Positions 9,184 through 18,217 of a stretch of DNA of 64,000 nt are shown here, one piece after another (the first letter of the stretch is position 1; each line of letters begins with the position of its first letter). Origin of the DNA: Methanobacterium sp. BRmetb2 (GTDB lineage Archaea; Methanobacteriota; Methanobacteria; Methanobacteriales; Methanobacteriaceae); assembly GCA_003491285.1 (NCBI GenBank), contig CP022705.1, positions 1,237,501 to 1,301,500 on the forward strand, given 5' to 3'. The notes under the pieces were generated by a model that saw only the letters and a list, made by a program, of their open reading frames with translations, had not been told where the DNA came from and ran no database searches. The translations under genes were made by a program, and so were the position numbers.

Positions 9184-11040
9184 ATGAAATTCGAAGAAAT
9201 GGTCCAGAAAGAAAAAAAGGACTACGAAACACTATTTTCTAAAGAAACCGCGGTTTTAATAGGTTCAGCGACCTGTGGAAACTCTGCCGGAGCACAAACA
9301 GCCAAAGATGTCATGAACAAAGAATTGGAGGGCCATAATGTTAGAATTATAGATGTGGGTTGTATTGGTCTGTGTTATGCTGAACCCATTGTAATGGTTT
9401 TAAAACCAGATATGCCTGCCGTATTCTATGGAAATGTTACCAAGAAAGTGGCAAAAAAGATTGCAAATTATCATGTGATCCATAGTGAACCTTTAAGGAA
9501 ATATGCACTGGGGAGTTACGGTGGCAAGATAGAAGGAATTGATCCCCTTTTTGAAGAAAAAAACATGAAAATGCAGAAGCGCAGAATACTTAGAAACTGT
9601 GGATTTATTGATCCAACTAATATAGGTCACTATTTAGCTAGAGGTGGCTACACTGGTTTTATGAGAGCTTTAGAAATGGATTCCTCAGAGATTATTGGGG
9701 AGATGAAAAAAGCAGGTGTCCGGGGAAGAGGGGGAGCAGGATTTCCCACCTGGATGAAATGGCAGTTCTGCCTGGATTCTAACCAGGAAACCAATTACCT
9801 GGTATGCAACGCTGATGAAGGTGATCCTGGAGCATTCATGAACCGATCCCTATTGGAAAGTGATCCCCACTCAATTTTAGAGGGAATACTCATAGCAGCC
9901 AAGACTATTGGGGCAAAAACCGCTTATATATACTGTCGGGCCGAGTATCCGCTGGCTCTGGAGCGATTAAAAATAGCAATTCAGGAAATGAAAGAACGGG
10001 GCTTTTTAGGGGAAAATATTCAAGGGTCTGGTTTTAACCTGGAAATAATCATCAAAGAAGGAGCAGGAGCCTTTGTTTGTGGAGAAGAAACAGCCCTTTT
10101 AGCATCAATTGAAGGAGAAAGAGGAACTCCACGTACCAGACCACCATTTCCCACTACCGAAGGACTTTTTGGCAAGCCCACCGTCATCAATAATGTGGAG
10201 ACCATGGCCAACGCCGCCCTCATAATGCAGATGGGATCAGAAGAATATTCAAAAGTTGGAACTGATGAGAGTAAAGGAACCAAAACATTCTCATTGGTGG
10301 GTCAGGTAAAAAATACTGGTTTGATTGAAGTACCACTGGGAACCACCTTAAAAGAAGTAATATTTGATATTGGTGGTGGAATTGCAAATGATGGGGAATT
10401 TAAGGCAGTGCAAATTGGAGGACCCTCTGGTGGATGCGTACCTGCCCAGCACCTGGATACACCAATAGATTATGGGTCTTTACTGGGAGCAGGGGCCATG
10501 ATGGGTTCAGGAGGACTGGTAGTAATGGACCAGGGCACCTGCATGGTGGAAGTGGCCCGATACTTTTTAGAATTTATTCAAAAAGAATCATGTGGAAAAT
10601 GCGTACCCTGCCGACTGGGAACCAAGCAGATGCTTGATATTTTAACTGACATTACAACTGCTAAAGGGAAAAAAGAGGATATGAATATACTGACTGAACT
10701 GGCACAGGCAATTAAACAGGGATCCCTGTGTGGATTGGGACAATCATCACCTAACCCAGTTTTGACCACTACCCGCTTTTTCATGAATGAATATGAGGCC
10801 CACATCAATGAGGGGATATGCCCTGCCCGGGATTGTAAGGATTTTATACAGTATACCATTGACGCTGATTTGTGTGATGGATGCATGGTATGTTTTAAAT
10901 CATGTCCAGTTGGAGCAATTTCCGGGTCTAAAGAAGAAGTTCACGTAATTGATCCGGCAGTGTGCATTAAATGCGGGACCTGTCTGGATCTGTGTAAAAG
11001 TAAGAAAAAAGCAGTTAAACTGGTTGACGTGAAACTATAA
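9184..11040 (+). CDS. NuoF/HydB-type NAD(P)-binding flavoprotein subunit
   Basis: This 618-residue subunit has the HydB-like layout. An N-terminal thioredoxin-like domain with SATCGNSAGA and GCIGLCYAEP comes first. The FMN/NAD core follows with GVRGRGGAGFP, CNADEGDPGAFMNRSLLE and EGAGAFVCGEETAL. The [4Fe-4S] motif ESCGKCVPCRLG is next, then a C-terminal ferredoxin domain with CDGCMVCFKSCP and CIKCGTCLDLC. These extra Fe-S domains are typical of the flavin subunits of NAD(P)-linked and electron-bifurcating hydrogenases and formate dehydrogenases. The ATG at 9184 follows AGGGGA; an ATG at 9166 precedes it and is rejected. The probable catalytic partner is the NuoG-fronted formate dehydrogenase at 18218. 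Whether it bifurcates cannot be read from sequence. Confidence 0.88.
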   Translation: MKFEEMVQKEKKDYETLFSKETAVLIGSATCGNSAGAQTAKDVMNKELEGHNVRIIDVGCIGLCYAEPIVMVLKPDMPAVFYGNVTKKVAKKIANYHVIHSEPLRKYALGSYGGKIEGIDPLFEEKNMKMQKRRILRNCGFIDPTNIGHYLARGGYTGFMRALEMDSSEIIGEMKKAGVRGRGGAGFPTWMKWQFCLDSNQETNYLVCNADEGDPGAFMNRSLLESDPHSILEGILIAAKTIGAKTAYIYCRAEYPLALERLKIAIQEMKERGFLGENIQGSGFNLEIIIKEGAGAFVCGEETALLASIEGERGTPRTRPPFPTTEGLFGKPTVINNVETMANAALIMQMGSEEYSKVGTDESKGTKTFSLVGQVKNTGLIEVPLGTTLKEVIFDIGGGIANDGEFKAVQIGGPSGGCVPAQHLDTPIDYGSLLGAGAMMGSGGLVVMDQGTCMVEVARYFLEFIQKESCGKCVPCRLGTKQMLDILTDITTAKGKKEDMNILTELAQAIKQGSLCGLGQSSPNPVLTTTRFFMNEYEAHINEGICPARDCKDFIQYTIDADLCDGCMVCFKSCPVGAISGSKEEVHVIDPAVCIKCGTCLDLCKSKKKAVKLVDVKL

Positions 11041-11049
11041 TTCTGGTTA

Positions 11050-11370
11050 CTACAACTTCCAGTCTTTAGGGAATTTATAGATAACGTAAATTCCCACTAT
11101 TACAATTAATACAAAGAATATTCCATTAAAGAGCACATCTCCACGGTAGGCAGGATTGGAAAGCTGCAGGTAAGTTAGTATAGACATAGCTATTAAGAGC
11201 AGGGCTGTCGAACCAACATAAAGATTTTTATTTTTATAGTTTGCATACATGAAAAGACCGCTAATCAGGAATATTATGCCTGCAGTAAGAAGCACAGTGT
11301 TAATGTAGTTTAATAAGCCTATAGCTGTAAATAAGATACCTATAATAATATATAAAAGCCCTTTTTGCAT
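11050..11370 (-). CDS. Small four-helix membrane protein of unknown function
   Basis: This 106-residue hydrophobic protein has four predicted membrane segments (about residues 5-22, 25-43, 52-68 and 80-99), short loops and a basic C-terminus (KFPKDWKL). I do not recognise a family. The ATG at 11370 follows GAGGTGG by five bases; an in-frame GTG within that Shine-Dalgarno is rejected. It converges on the NuoF-like gene with nine bases between the stops, so its position gives no functional link. Confidence 0.6.
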   Translation of the reverse strand: MQKGLLYIIIGILFTAIGLLNYINTVLLTAGIIFLISGLFMYANYKNKNLYVGSTALLLIAMSILTYLQLSNPAYRGDVLFNGIFFVLIVIVGIYVIYKFPKDWKL

Positions 11371-11519
11371 TTTTTCCACCTCAATTCAATACTATTTATG
11401 AATTCTAATAATATAAAATCATAGGTACAGGTGCCTGTAATATGGGGATTATGATGATAACACGAAATAAGCGAATTAAATTTGTTAAATATTTTGAATA
11501 GAATCTCCTTTTGATATAC

Positions 11520-11951
11520 TTATTCAGCTGCAGTTTTAAGGTATTGAAGTCCGGCATCAATAGATTTTTGCAGTTGTTTTTGCAGGGTTCCACGGAGGAT
11601 ACGTGCTAGAAGTCCTTCCCAAGATTCTTCTGTCTTGACTAGGGTTTCGCTGTTTTCGCTTTCCAGTTGGTAGATGTGGATGGCTTTAATACTCATTATT
11701 TTCCCAGTCCAGGCCAAAATCTCAGGTGGATCTACCAGTTGCAATGTGGATGTAATGGTTCCAGAACTGGTTTTCCAACGGAATCCTGTTCCTTTTTCAA
11801 GGTTTCCCTTCAAAGAAGTAGTTTCTATATCAGGGTTCCACTTCGACCAGTTATTAATGTCTGATAATAGGTTCCATACCCTTTCAGGTTCAGCATTAAT
11901 TTCTATCTTACTACGGGCAATAACTGGAGCATCTTCATTAATTTTAATCAT
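11520..11951 (-). CDS. SRPBCC (START-like) domain protein
   Basis: This 143-residue protein has the helix-grip fold pattern of the polyketide cyclase/dehydrase and Bet v1-like superfamily. A characteristic opening (IEINAEPERVWNLLSDINNWSKWNP, residues 16-40) is followed by alternating strands and a long C-terminal helix (ILRGTLQKQLQKSIDAGLQYLKTAAE). These proteins bind lipids or other hydrophobic ligands; the ligand here is not predictable. It is the only gene in its direction between the Fe-S subunits and the Gabija-like pair, with no operon partner evident. Confidence 0.75.
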   Translation of the reverse strand: MIKINEDAPVIARSKIEINAEPERVWNLLSDINNWSKWNPDIETTSLKGNLEKGTGFRWKTSSGTITSTLQLVDPPEILAWTGKIMSIKAIHIYQLESENSETLVKTEESWEGLLARILRGTLQKQLQKSIDAGLQYLKTAAE

Positions 11952-12349
11952 ATTTATCCTTATAAGATATTTGATTGGTAAGTGGGATATTTTTTTCTAA
12001 TTGAATTATATAAACTTAAAAAAGAATAATTAATGGCTGTTAAATTTTGGGTTTTTCCTATTGAAGAACTTTATTTTCCACAATCAAATTTTAATTCAAT
12101 GTTTTCTTTTTAGTTGTAAAATATTCATTTCTTCTCAACTTATTTCGTAATAATAAAAATGCTAGATTATTTTAGGGTATTATTGTTTCCATTCATTTCA
12201 TTTACTATCCATAAAAATCAATTTTACCATAATAATACATCTTGATATTATTTAATTTTACATTAAATAATAATTGACAAAAATCACTACTTTTTATATG
12301 TTAATACAAACTAATATGATGTATTAAGTTGTTATTAAGGGGGTTTTTA
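11952..12349. other. A/T-rich region upstream of the Gabija-like operon
   Basis: No gene is visible. The sequence is very A/T rich. A TATA-like TTTTTATATG lies at 12291-12300 and an AAGGGGG Shine-Dalgarno at 12337-12343, both for the plus-strand nuclease gene. I saw no tRNA, integrase or clear flanking direct repeat that would mark the boundary of an inserted element. Confidence 0.5.
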
Positions 12350-14323
12350 TTGAAACTTGATTCTGTAATCATAAAAAATTTTAGGAATATTAATGACTTA
12401 ATTTTAAATTTTTCGGATTTTAATGTATTGGTAGGAGAAAATAATATTGGGAAAACGAATATTTTAATGGCTATTTATAAAATTCTGAAAATGAATGAAA
12501 GTCCGTATAGAGTTAGATTTTCTGAAGAAGATTTTTATTTTGATAAAAATACCAATACAAGATCAGAAAAAATAATTATACAACTAAACTTCATGGATTT
12601 AACTGAAAATGATGAAGCTGCTTTTGTATCTAAAGGTATTGATATAAAAAATAATTGTTTAAGTTTAAAACTTGAAGCGGTATGGGATGAAGATAATAAT
12701 GATGCTAAAGTGGAAATTTTCTTTTTTAGACAAGATGATCCGGATAATAACAGAGGAGAATTATTGAAGTTGGTTGATAAAAAATATATTCCGTTCTATT
12801 ATATTGATGCTTATAGAGATATTTGGAAGGAAACTCAACACTCTAAAGGAGACTTAAAACAGATTTTTAAGGATTATAATAAAAATTTTCTTAAACCACT
12901 CGAAATTCAAAAAAAAATTTCTATTAAAAGAATAGAAATTTACTTGTCAAATGAAGATTCAATTGATCCAAAAATATCAGATAGTTTAAATAGAATTTTA
13001 AAACGATTAAAAAATGATGAAATAGATCAAAATCAAGCAGATTTAGATAATATACCTATTAATTTGGATAAACTGAAAAAAAGTTTATCTAACATGACTA
13101 AAAAAAGAGAAATTAATGAAAATCTTATTAAAATAGAATCAATTATTAATACGTTAGAGGGAATTGAGGACATAAAAAATGCTTTAAAAGACAATTTATC
13201 TCTGTTTGTACCTGGAATTGATGATTTAACACTTGAAGTAGGTAAAATTGAGGAATCAGACCTTTTAAAAGATAATAATATTTATTTTGACAATTCTCCT
13301 ATTTTGAAACAGGGCAGTGGATTTCAAAATTCTTTTGTAATTGCTTTGAAATTAAGTCGTTTATTAGCAAATATCAAATTTTCTGAGGAAAACATAACTA
13401 ACTTAATCGTGGCTATTGAAGAACCAGAAGCACATATGCACCCTCATTTGCAAAGGAGTTTTATTAAGAAGCTTAAAAAGAAACATAAACAATGGTTAGT
13501 TGATTATAGAATTAATGTACAATTTGTGATCACTACACACTCTCCTTTCATTCTTTCACAAGTAGATAAAGCCAAAATTAGTCTCATAAAAAAAGCAAAT
13601 AATGCCTTTCAAGTAACAAGATTAAATAATGATTTTATAAAGACAATTTGCGCTGATTTATCAGAGGACAAACTGAAACATTTTGATACTATTTTTAGAA
13701 CCTATCCTGAAATATTTTTATCAAGGGGGGTAATCATAGTTGAAGGACAATCAGAATTTGGTGCTATTCCAGAAATGGCACAAAAAATCCCTGACATAGA
13801 TTTAGATGAATTAGGATTGACTTTGATACATGTAGAAGGGAAAAGAACTTTAAAACCGGTTTATTTAATTTTGAAGAAGTTTACACAATGTGTTGCAATA
13901 AGAGATAATGATGAGGATGATAATAATAATGATGAGGATCTAATCGATGATGAGAATGAACCATATTATAAAACTGATTTGAAAGACTTTGAAGAAGAAA
14001 TTATCAGTTCTGTACCTATTTTATCAATTGTAAAAAATATTCTAATGGGATTTTATAGTTCTGATAATCCATATTTAAATCTCGTTTATCAACATGTTCC
14101 TGAAAGTAGGGATATGGTTCTAGAAGAAATTTTAGAAAAATGGGAAACTGAGTTAAACCTTGAAAATCTTGAACTTAATCTTATTCAAGAAAACCTAGTT
14201 AAAACGTTAAAAAATAACAAAAATGCATTGTTTTGGTCGATTTTTTGTTCAAACATAAATGAAAGTGAAGTTCCATCATGCTATAAAAAACTCATTATCA
14301 AAGCAAAAGATTTGGTGGTTTAA
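12350..14323 (+). CDS. gajA: GajA-like OLD-family ATPase/TOPRIM nuclease (Gabija)
   Basis: This 657-residue protein is built like class 2 OLD nucleases. The N-terminal ABC-type ATPase has Walker A GENNIGKTN (residues 29-37), an ABC-signature region GSGFQNSF, Walker B AIEEPEAHMHP (about 353-363) and the H-loop ITTHSPF (about 393-399). A C-terminal TOPRIM domain has VIIVEGQSE (about 458-466) and an acidic RDNDEDD cluster (about 517). GajA of the Gabija system is a sequence-specific DNA-nicking enzyme held in check by nucleotides until phage replication depletes them. The start is TTG, six bases after AAGGGGG; an earlier in-frame TTG precedes the Shine-Dalgarno. The next gene, a UvrD-like helicase, starts at the base after the stop. 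The region looks more A/T rich than its flanks, as expected for transferred defence genes. Confidence 0.85.
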   Translation: MKLDSVIIKNFRNINDLILNFSDFNVLVGENNIGKTNILMAIYKILKMNESPYRVRFSEEDFYFDKNTNTRSEKIIIQLNFMDLTENDEAAFVSKGIDIKNNCLSLKLEAVWDEDNNDAKVEIFFFRQDDPDNNRGELLKLVDKKYIPFYYIDAYRDIWKETQHSKGDLKQIFKDYNKNFLKPLEIQKKISIKRIEIYLSNEDSIDPKISDSLNRILKRLKNDEIDQNQADLDNIPINLDKLKKSLSNMTKKREINENLIKIESIINTLEGIEDIKNALKDNLSLFVPGIDDLTLEVGKIEESDLLKDNNIYFDNSPILKQGSGFQNSFVIALKLSRLLANIKFSEENITNLIVAIEEPEAHMHPHLQRSFIKKLKKKHKQWLVDYRINVQFVITTHSPFILSQVDKAKISLIKKANNAFQVTRLNNDFIKTICADLSEDKLKHFDTIFRTYPEIFLSRGVIIVEGQSEFGAIPEMAQKIPDIDLDELGLTLIHVEGKRTLKPVYLILKKFTQCVAIRDNDEDDNNNDEDLIDDENEPYYKTDLKDFEEEIISSVPILSIVKNILMGFYSSDNPYLNLVYQHVPESRDMVLEEILEKWETELNLENLELNLIQENLVKTLKNNKNALFWSIFCSNINESEVPSCYKKLIIKAKDLVV

Positions 14324-16093
14324 ATGGGATTGGATGATTCTCAAAAGGTTGCTGTTGAATTGCCCGTAATTGAATCTGCTTTTGTAAATGCCCCACCAGG
14401 ATATGGAAAAACTTACGTTATTACAGAAAGAATCAAATATCTAATTTCAAGTGGAAATGTGAAACCTCCTCAAAAAATCCTTGCTTTAACATTTTCTAAT
14501 TCCGCTGCAAATGAAATGAGAAAAAGAATTCAAAAAGAATTATTTAATTCAGAAAAATACATTGATATAATGAATTTTCATACATTTGCATATCACTTAT
14601 TAAAAATTTATGGGAATTATGTGGGAATTAATAGAAACTTCACTATAATTAACGAAAGCAGAGAATATGAATTTAAAAAGTCTTATTTTAAGAATATTGG
14701 TCTTTTAAATGATCCTTATGATGATTATAAATTAATACAGAAATATGATGAGTGGTATTCTAAAAATTTTTTGGCTAATGAGCCATTTGAATTGGAAAAC
14801 ATTCATTTTGATGATTTAAAGGACAAAATAGATAATGAGATGATAACAGAAGAAGAACTGAATTTCAATCACATGTTACATAAATCTTTAAAGTTATTAA
14901 AAAATCATTCTTCAATTAAAAACTCATTTTATAATAAATACAAATTTATTTTAGCTGACGAGTTTCAGGACACTAATTATATTCAGTACCAATTGTTTAA
15001 AGAGATTTCAACCAATACTAATGGTGAAAGAAGAACAGTTTTCGTTGTAGGTGATATTAAACAAGCTATAATGAGATTTCAGGGAGCTAACCCTAAAAAC
15101 ATTATTCGAGTTTCGTCTGATTTTGATTGTAGGGAAATATGTTTGGAAGAAAACCATAGGGTTTCTTCTAAAAAAATAGAATTAATTACAGCTCGATTAA
15201 GGGGTTTTACAGATGAATCTTCTGATCAAAAGTTTGAATTTTTCATAGCTAGAACAGGAAAAACCGTGGAAAAGATTAATAATCGTATCGTCAATCTATT
15301 ACTCGAACAAAAACAAAAAAATCAAGCTTTTCATGATATATGTATTTTATCTAGTCAAGAAAAAACTCAGAATAAACTTAAAAGAAGTTTAAAGCTGAAT
15401 GATATAAATTATGTTTCACTAACGGAGTATAACTTTAAAAATATTAATAAAAAGTATTTTAAATTGTTTAAATGTATTGAAAGTCTAATAAATCAAAAGT
15501 ATAATAAAAATAGTGTCCAAAAAATTGTTAATACACTAATCGTTAAGTTTTATCCTGAAAACCAAGGTAATTTGATTTTGAGTACAATTAAAAATTTCTC
15601 TAAAAGATTTGATAATATAAAATATTCTTCTTTAGAAATTTGGAAAAGGTTACAGGAGTTTTATAATCACTTGCAAATTGATATAGACTGGTCAAAACTA
15701 TTAATATCTGCTGTTAGGGATAAAATATTTCTATCTACAATTCATTCAGCAAAAGGACTGGAATTTAAATATATTATTTTTTTGGGTGTTGTGAATTATC
15801 GAATTCCTCATAGTAGTGTTTGTGTCAATTTATGTGGGCATGGTCGTAATTATAAGGACAATATTATATCTGAAGATAAAGATTTATTTTATGTTGGGGT
15901 TAGTAGGGCTATGGAGGATATTTTCTTTTTTTACAGCCGACAAGATGAAGAAACAAATAAACCTAGAAAATTAAGTTGTGTATTGAATGAAATAACTGAT
16001 TTGATGGTATTTATTGATTTGGATATTGATGAAGAATATGATGTATCAACTAATCTAGTGAGGAATTTATTTTGTAAAAAGAATAATATTTAA
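14324..16093 (+). CDS. gajB: GajB-like UvrD/Rep-type helicase (Gabija)
   Basis: This 589-residue superfamily 1A helicase has its motifs in order: Walker A NAPPGYGKTY (residues 22-31), TFSNSAANEMRKR (Ia), LADEFQDTNY (motif II, about 210-219), VGDIKQAIMRFQGA (motif III, about 242-255), ENHR, IHSAKGLEFKYIIFLG (motif V, about 472) and FYVGVSRAMED (motif VI, about 523). GajB proteins join GajA in a large complex and are thought to sense or process DNA ends during phage infection. The gene directly abuts gajA (TAA then ATG), so translational coupling is likely. It is longer than the roughly 500 residues of the founding Bacillus GajB. A repair helicase is the alternative, but pairing with an OLD nuclease favours Gabija. 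Confidence 0.85.
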   Translation: MGLDDSQKVAVELPVIESAFVNAPPGYGKTYVITERIKYLISSGNVKPPQKILALTFSNSAANEMRKRIQKELFNSEKYIDIMNFHTFAYHLLKIYGNYVGINRNFTIINESREYEFKKSYFKNIGLLNDPYDDYKLIQKYDEWYSKNFLANEPFELENIHFDDLKDKIDNEMITEEELNFNHMLHKSLKLLKNHSSIKNSFYNKYKFILADEFQDTNYIQYQLFKEISTNTNGERRTVFVVGDIKQAIMRFQGANPKNIIRVSSDFDCREICLEENHRVSSKKIELITARLRGFTDESSDQKFEFFIARTGKTVEKINNRIVNLLLEQKQKNQAFHDICILSSQEKTQNKLKRSLKLNDINYVSLTEYNFKNINKKYFKLFKCIESLINQKYNKNSVQKIVNTLIVKFYPENQGNLILSTIKNFSKRFDNIKYSSLEIWKRLQEFYNHLQIDIDWSKLLISAVRDKIFLSTIHSAKGLEFKYIIFLGVVNYRIPHSSVCVNLCGHGRNYKDNIISEDKDLFYVGVSRAMEDIFFFYSRQDEETNKPRKLSCVLNEITDLMVFIDLDIDEEYDVSTNLVRNLFCKKNNI

Positions 16094-16111
16094 ATAGTAC
16101 AAAGTAGCATT

Positions 16112-17050
16112 TCAACAACCACCATAAAAAGGCTCCCTATTCTCAATTGCATCAATAAAGATCCTCTTTAACTCTTCAGAATCCTTTCCTGCACGAATTG
16201 CCCCAATTATATCCATTAAATTATCATTTCGCAGTAAACAAGGTTTTATTTTCCCGTCAGGCGTGATCCTCAACCGGGTGCAGTTCTTACAAAATTCAGT
16301 GTTATCCATAGGTTTTACTATCTCAATTTCTCCTTCATCCACGAAGTATTTCTTTCTATCCTGCATGAAGGCCCTGGTTTTAACCTGATCGGCTATATCA
16401 GCCAGTTCATCTTCCAGTTCATCCATTTCAAAATGATATTTGTCTATAAAATCAGCATCAGGACAGCTTTCTGTTTTTAGAAGTTCTATAAGCTGCAGTA
16501 CAGCCCCATTTTCCTTACAAAACTGGAACATATCCCAGATCTCATCATGGTTAATGTCCTTCATTACCACCATATTCACCTTAACTGGGTTCAGTCCAGC
16601 CTGGGCCGCACTCTGGATTCCCCTTTTAGCACTTTCCAGGTAATCTTTACTGGTAATATAACGGTAAGTCTCAGGATTAAGGGTGTCCAGACTTACATTA
16701 ACCCGATTTAATCCTGCTTCAGCCAGTTTTTCAGCATAACGTTCCAGCAGGGTTCCATTGGTGGTTATGGAAACGTCCTTAAAACCCAGACTAGAAATCT
16801 TCTCCACAATCTCCACAATGTCTCCCCGAATAAGTGGTTCTCCACCAGACAATCTTATCTTCTCAATACCAATATCCCTGGCTATCCTGGCTATTTGAAA
16901 TATCTCATCTGGATTCATTTCGTAGTCCTGTGGCAGTACTCCGTCATGGTGGCAGTATAGACATTTTACATTGCAGCGGCCAGTTATGGATATTCTAAGG
17001 GAAATTACTGGCCTTTTAAATGGGTCTTTGATTTTGTTTTCGAGTTCCAT
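16112..17050 (-). CDS. moaA: GTP 3',8-cyclase (molybdopterin biosynthesis)
   Basis: This 312-residue radical SAM enzyme catalyses the first step of molybdopterin synthesis, making the cyclic GTP adduct that MoaC converts to precursor Z. The SAM cluster motif CNVKCLYC lies near residues 27-34. The SGGEPLIRGD motif follows near 69-78, and the second cluster site appears as FCKNCTRLRITPDGKIKPCL near 255-275. The carboxyl end carries the family GG near the terminus (FYGGC, with an extra Cys). It faces gajB tail to tail with 18 bases between the stops. It lies with mobB and fdhA, which need the cofactor. Confidence 0.92.
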   Translation of the reverse strand: MELENKIKDPFKRPVISLRISITGRCNVKCLYCHHDGVLPQDYEMNPDEIFQIARIARDIGIEKIRLSGGEPLIRGDIVEIVEKISSLGFKDVSITTNGTLLERYAEKLAEAGLNRVNVSLDTLNPETYRYITSKDYLESAKRGIQSAAQAGLNPVKVNMVVMKDINHDEIWDMFQFCKENGAVLQLIELLKTESCPDADFIDKYHFEMDELEDELADIADQVKTRAFMQDRKKYFVDEGEIEIVKPMDNTEFCKNCTRLRITPDGKIKPCLLRNDNLMDIIGAIRAGKDSEELKRIFIDAIENREPFYGGC

Positions 17051-17265
17051 CTTTGATCAACAGCTGAATTTTATTTGTGATAGAATGTATTGCTGTTTTT
17101 AGTATAAAAGTAGTTTTGAAACTATTTTTATGAGATAGATTTTATAAGCAATTATCTAATATCATCTATTTGCACTGCTTTTAATATAAAAATAGATAGG
17201 ATTTATGCCACAAGCTGAATCAAAGAAACTGTTTACAGATTATAAAATATTAAAAAAAGGATAAA

Positions 17266-17973
17266 TCATTTTTTATTCTTATTTTGAATCAGTATTTGTA
17301 TCTTTCCAAGATCTGAAGCCCCGAATTCTTCGGTTTTAAGTGATTCTATCATACCTCGCACACCATTTTCAAGAAATATCTGTACAAATTCGTTCAGGGG
17401 GATAATTTTATCATCTACACATAGAACTACGTCTTCTGATTCATGGGGAATATCTGTTGCATTACCTTTAGTAATTGCACTGGCTAAGTCCTGCCAGGTT
17501 TTAAAATAGTATTTTTTGTAATCAAGATTCTGCAGGATGCCGAAGCTCTGTTTTTCAACTAAATCTACCATATTAGAAACATCTTTATCACTGAGATTGA
17601 AAGAATCCACATTCTTTATGGTGTAATCATCTTTAAAATCAGAGGTGGAAATATTGGCGTAAGGGTACTGTTTATAACCTTCCACCACCACGTAATCCGG
17701 ATTTTTAATGGATTTAATGATAAAAAGGAGATTATCCAGATCCAGTTCCTCATCTAGAGTCATAAATGTATTTTTCCCAGAACCAATAACTATCTCAGAA
17801 CCTGCCTGGTGGTGTTTCCAGGTATCTTTACCTTTTTTATCCATATCCATTGTATGGTGGCTGTGTTTTATAGATCCAACTTTGTATCCTCTTTTTACAA
17901 GTTCTTGAATTATGCGCGTACTTAAAGATGTTTTTCCCGTATTTTGACTCCCTACTACACCTATTATCTTCAT
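17266..17973 (-). CDS. mobB: MobB-type molybdopterin-guanine dinucleotide synthesis protein
   Basis: This 235-residue P-loop GTPase belongs to the MobB family. Walker A is GSQNTGKTSLSTR at the N-terminus. HSHHTMDMDKKGKDTWKHHQAGSE follows near residues 37-60, and VVVEGYKQYPYANIS lies near 95-109. MobB assists MobA in attaching GMP to form Mo-bisPGD, the cofactor of formate dehydrogenases. The C-terminal 80 residues extend beyond the usual 170-residue bacterial form, as seen in some archaeal homologues. The start follows AAAGGTGG. It is divergent from fdhA across 244 bases, so the two may share regulation. Confidence 0.88.
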   Translation of the reverse strand: MKIIGVVGSQNTGKTSLSTRIIQELVKRGYKVGSIKHSHHTMDMDKKGKDTWKHHQAGSEIVIGSGKNTFMTLDEELDLDNLLFIIKSIKNPDYVVVEGYKQYPYANISTSDFKDDYTIKNVDSFNLSDKDVSNMVDLVEKQSFGILQNLDYKKYYFKTWQDLASAITKGNATDIPHESEDVVLCVDDKIIPLNEFVQIFLENGVRGMIESLKTEEFGASDLGKIQILIQNKNKK

Positions 17974-18217
17974 TTTACCACCTTTAAAGAATTAATAATA
18001 TGAAATTCAAATAGTTATACCTAGTTATATGTTGTAATTGGTAAATGAAATTTTATATAATGCAATTATATATCCTAACATACAAAGTGAGATGTCACCA
18101 GTTAAAAACTAATTAAAATTGAAATTTTTGCATAGTGTAATTAACGTATTTTAAAAATTAAATTTATTATTAGAGTACATAACATATTCTAGATATTAAA
18201 ACTATAAGAGAGTTAAT

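Noticed and set aside
11952..12349. Mobile-element boundary for the Gabija-like genes
   Set aside because: I could find no integrase, transposase, tRNA end or clear direct repeat flanking the pair, so transfer is inferred only from composition and context.
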